NCBI GenBank assembly: GCA_945885645.1
Contig: CAMCYV010000012.1
Location: 1-21,092, forward strand
Length of the DNA: 21,092 bases
Direction: 5' to 3'
Origin: Bifidobacterium breve
Lineage (GTDB): Bacteria; Actinomycetota; Actinomycetes; S36-B12
The notes under the pieces were generated by a model. The model was not told the origin of the DNA and ran no database searches. It was given only the letters and a program-made list of their open reading frames with translations. Below, one piece after another: positions 20,257 through 21,092 of this stretch. How positions within the stretch are numbered: the first letter of the stretch is position 1; every line of letters starts with the position of its first letter. Both the position numbers and the translations under genes were made by a program.

Positions 20257-20559
20257 ATGTCGCTAATTGCATGGTTGCTCCCGATTTTCCGGGTGAAAGT
20301 GATCGGCCCATCCATGGAACCTACGCTGAAAAACGGTCAAATGTGCATTGCCGTGAAGGGCAATTTTCTTGCTCGACCGGGTGCGATCGCTGTCTTCGTG
20401 CACCCTGCTCGCCCTGAATTTGTGGAGGTCAAGCGCCTTATCAATAAGTCAAGCGGTAAATGGTGGGTTGCCGGTGACAACGAGTCCGAAAGTACCGATT
20501 CAAGGGATTTTGGGGTGATCGAGGCTGCAGTTATCAAAGGCATTGTGATCAAGAAATGA
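20257..20559 (+). CDS. sodX: Nickel-type superoxide dismutase maturation protease
   Basis: A 100-residue S26-family serine protease thought to remove the SodN propeptide so that the nickel hook can fold. The catalytic serine is in GPSMEPTL (Ser19) and the general base lysine is Lys59 in VEVKRL; the late box VAGDNESESTDSRDFG is also typical of signal peptidase folds. There is no membrane anchor, which agrees with a cytoplasmic substrate. Its divergent position next to sodN supports SodX rather than a general signal peptidase. The stop codon is 3 bases from the stop of the convergent DUF6104-like gene. Confidence 0.94.
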   Translation: MSLIAWLLPIFRVKVIGPSMEPTLKNGQMCIAVKGNFLARPGAIAVFVHPARPEFVEVKRLINKSSGKWWVAGDNESESTDSRDFGVIEAAVIKGIVIKK

Positions 20560-20562
20560 GAT

Positions 20563-20742
20563 TTATTCCTCGTCGAGGTCATCAAGTCGCGCAAGCCAAG
20601 TTGCCAAGCGATCGATTGCGTTTTCGAATTCAGGGTTGAGATTGACAAACTCGGCGAATCTTTCGGCTAGCCAATCAAAAGATACTTCTTCTTCGCCCCT
20701 TCGCCGAGCGAGTTCCTCGGCTCCACGATCCGTGTCATACAT
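20563..20742 (-). CDS. Small acidic DUF6104-like protein downstream of kgd
   Basis: A 59-residue protein that begins MYDTDRGAEELARRRGEEEV and continues with SFDWLAERFAEFVNLNP and IDRLATWLARLDDLDEE at its end. It is helical, acidic and has no membrane segment. I recognise the pattern as the DUF6104 family of actinobacteria, whose function is unknown. An AGGTGA lies about 6 bases before the ATG. It starts 17 bases after the kgd stop on the same strand, so the two are probably in one operon. Its small size explains why it could be missed by simple gene callers. Confidence 0.85.
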   Translation of the reverse strand: MYDTDRGAEELARRRGEEEVSFDWLAERFAEFVNLNPEFENAIDRLATWLARLDDLDEE

Positions 20743-20759
20743 CAGTGATCACCTAGGTT

Positions 20760-21092
20760 CTAGTTAAAAGCCGATTCGATGAGGGCTTTTTGATCCTCTT
20801 CGTGACGTTGGTGTGTTCCGACCGCTGGCGCGGAGGAAGCCGATCGTGACACGCAAGAGATGCCGCGATTTATCAAGGTGGGGACATTAAGAGCAATGTA
20901 ACTCCACGCACCTTGGTTGGCCGGTTCCTCCTGGACCCACCGTAGGTCCGCATCGGGATACTGCTTGGCCATTGCAGGCAAACTCACACCCGGTAGTGGG
21001 TAAATCCGCTCGAGACGCACGATTGCGGTGTCCGTGATGTTGTTGGCATCGCGATAGGCGAGCAAATCAAAGTAGACCTTGCCCGAACAAAT
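20760..21092 (-). CDS. kgd: Multifunctional 2-oxoglutarate metabolism enzyme Kgd, C-terminal end (runs off the right edge)
   Basis: This is the last 110 residues of the large actinobacterial enzyme that combines succinyltransferase-like and E1 thiamine-dependent 2-oxoglutarate decarboxylase/dehydrogenase domains in the citric acid cycle. The visible part starts CSGKVYFDLLAYRD and contains IVRLERIYPLPG, then RWVQEEPANQGAW, both typical of the transketolase C-terminal domain of 2-oxoglutarate dehydrogenase E1. It ends with the usual HQRHEEDQKALIESAF tail. The frame is open to the edge of the window. The catalytic residues lie outside. Whether an N-terminal E2-like domain is fused, as in Kgd, cannot be seen; SucA is the alternative. 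Confidence 0.92.
   Translation of the reverse strand: MCSGKVYFDLLAYRDANNITDTAIVRLERIYPLPGVSLPAMAKQYPDADLRWVQEEPANQGAWSYIALNVPTLINRGISCVSRSASSAPAVGTHQRHEEDQKALIESAFN

Noticed and set aside
20257..20559. The S26 protease as a general signal peptidase LepB.
   Set aside because: It is only 100 residues, lacks a membrane anchor and is divergent from sodN, which fits SodX.

Overview
The window looks like a planktonic-type actinobacterial chromosome segment of moderate GC (about half by eye; not computed). Supporting signs are a WhiB1/WblE protein, a PdtaS-type sensor kinase, a fused FO synthase (FbiC) for coenzyme F420, a nickel superoxide dismutase with its own maturation protease, an actinobacterial 2-oxoglutarate decarboxylase/dehydrogenase (Kgd) end, and many genes that appear to be transcribed without a leader. 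I see no phage, transposon, CRISPR array, rRNA or tRNA. The species cannot be named from this sequence.

Layout. (1) 1-4276: the N-terminal part of an AlkB-type alkane monooxygenase, a long-form argininosuccinate synthase, an MDR-type oxidoreductase (all minus strand), then a small membrane protein overlapping exodeoxyribonuclease III (plus strand). (2) 4364-8013: fbiC translationally coupled to a cytochrome P450. (3) 7997-11563, minus strand: aroA > rsgA > hisN with 4-base start/stop overlaps, then a CBS-pair protein. (4) 11600-12886, plus strand: SRAP (YedK) peptidase, a 69-residue biotinyl carrier protein and a FlK-like thioesterase. (5) 12899-17551: an IlvG-like ThDP enzyme divergent from a PdtaS kinase, whiB1 with an unusually structured leader, and a lipid kinase. 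(6) 17619-19597: a small membrane protein, and an acetyltransferase > RsbW-like anti-sigma > SigB/SigF-type sigma factor operon. (7) 19729-21092: sodN and sodX divergent from each other, a 59-residue DUF6104-like protein and the C-terminus of Kgd.

From memory, the order membrane protein / lipid kinase / whiB1 / pdtaS / biotinyl protein / SRAP / aroA / rsgA matches the Rv3217-Rv3228 region of Mycobacterium tuberculosis, but the sigH-rshA pair expected between the SRAP and biotinyl genes is absent. The sigma/anti-sigma, sodN, sodX and kgd neighbours recall the corresponding Streptomyces region.

Two signals go beyond gene content. First, a TAnnnT hexamer lies 5-7 bases (usually exactly 6) upstream of the start codon of at least eleven genes, implying widespread leaderless transcription and fixing several start codons. 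Second, the roughly 270-base region upstream of whiB1 contains several hairpins, two with the same CAAAC loop, and two mutually exclusive folds next to the ribosome binding site; one of them contains a CRP-like TGTGA-N6-TCACG site.
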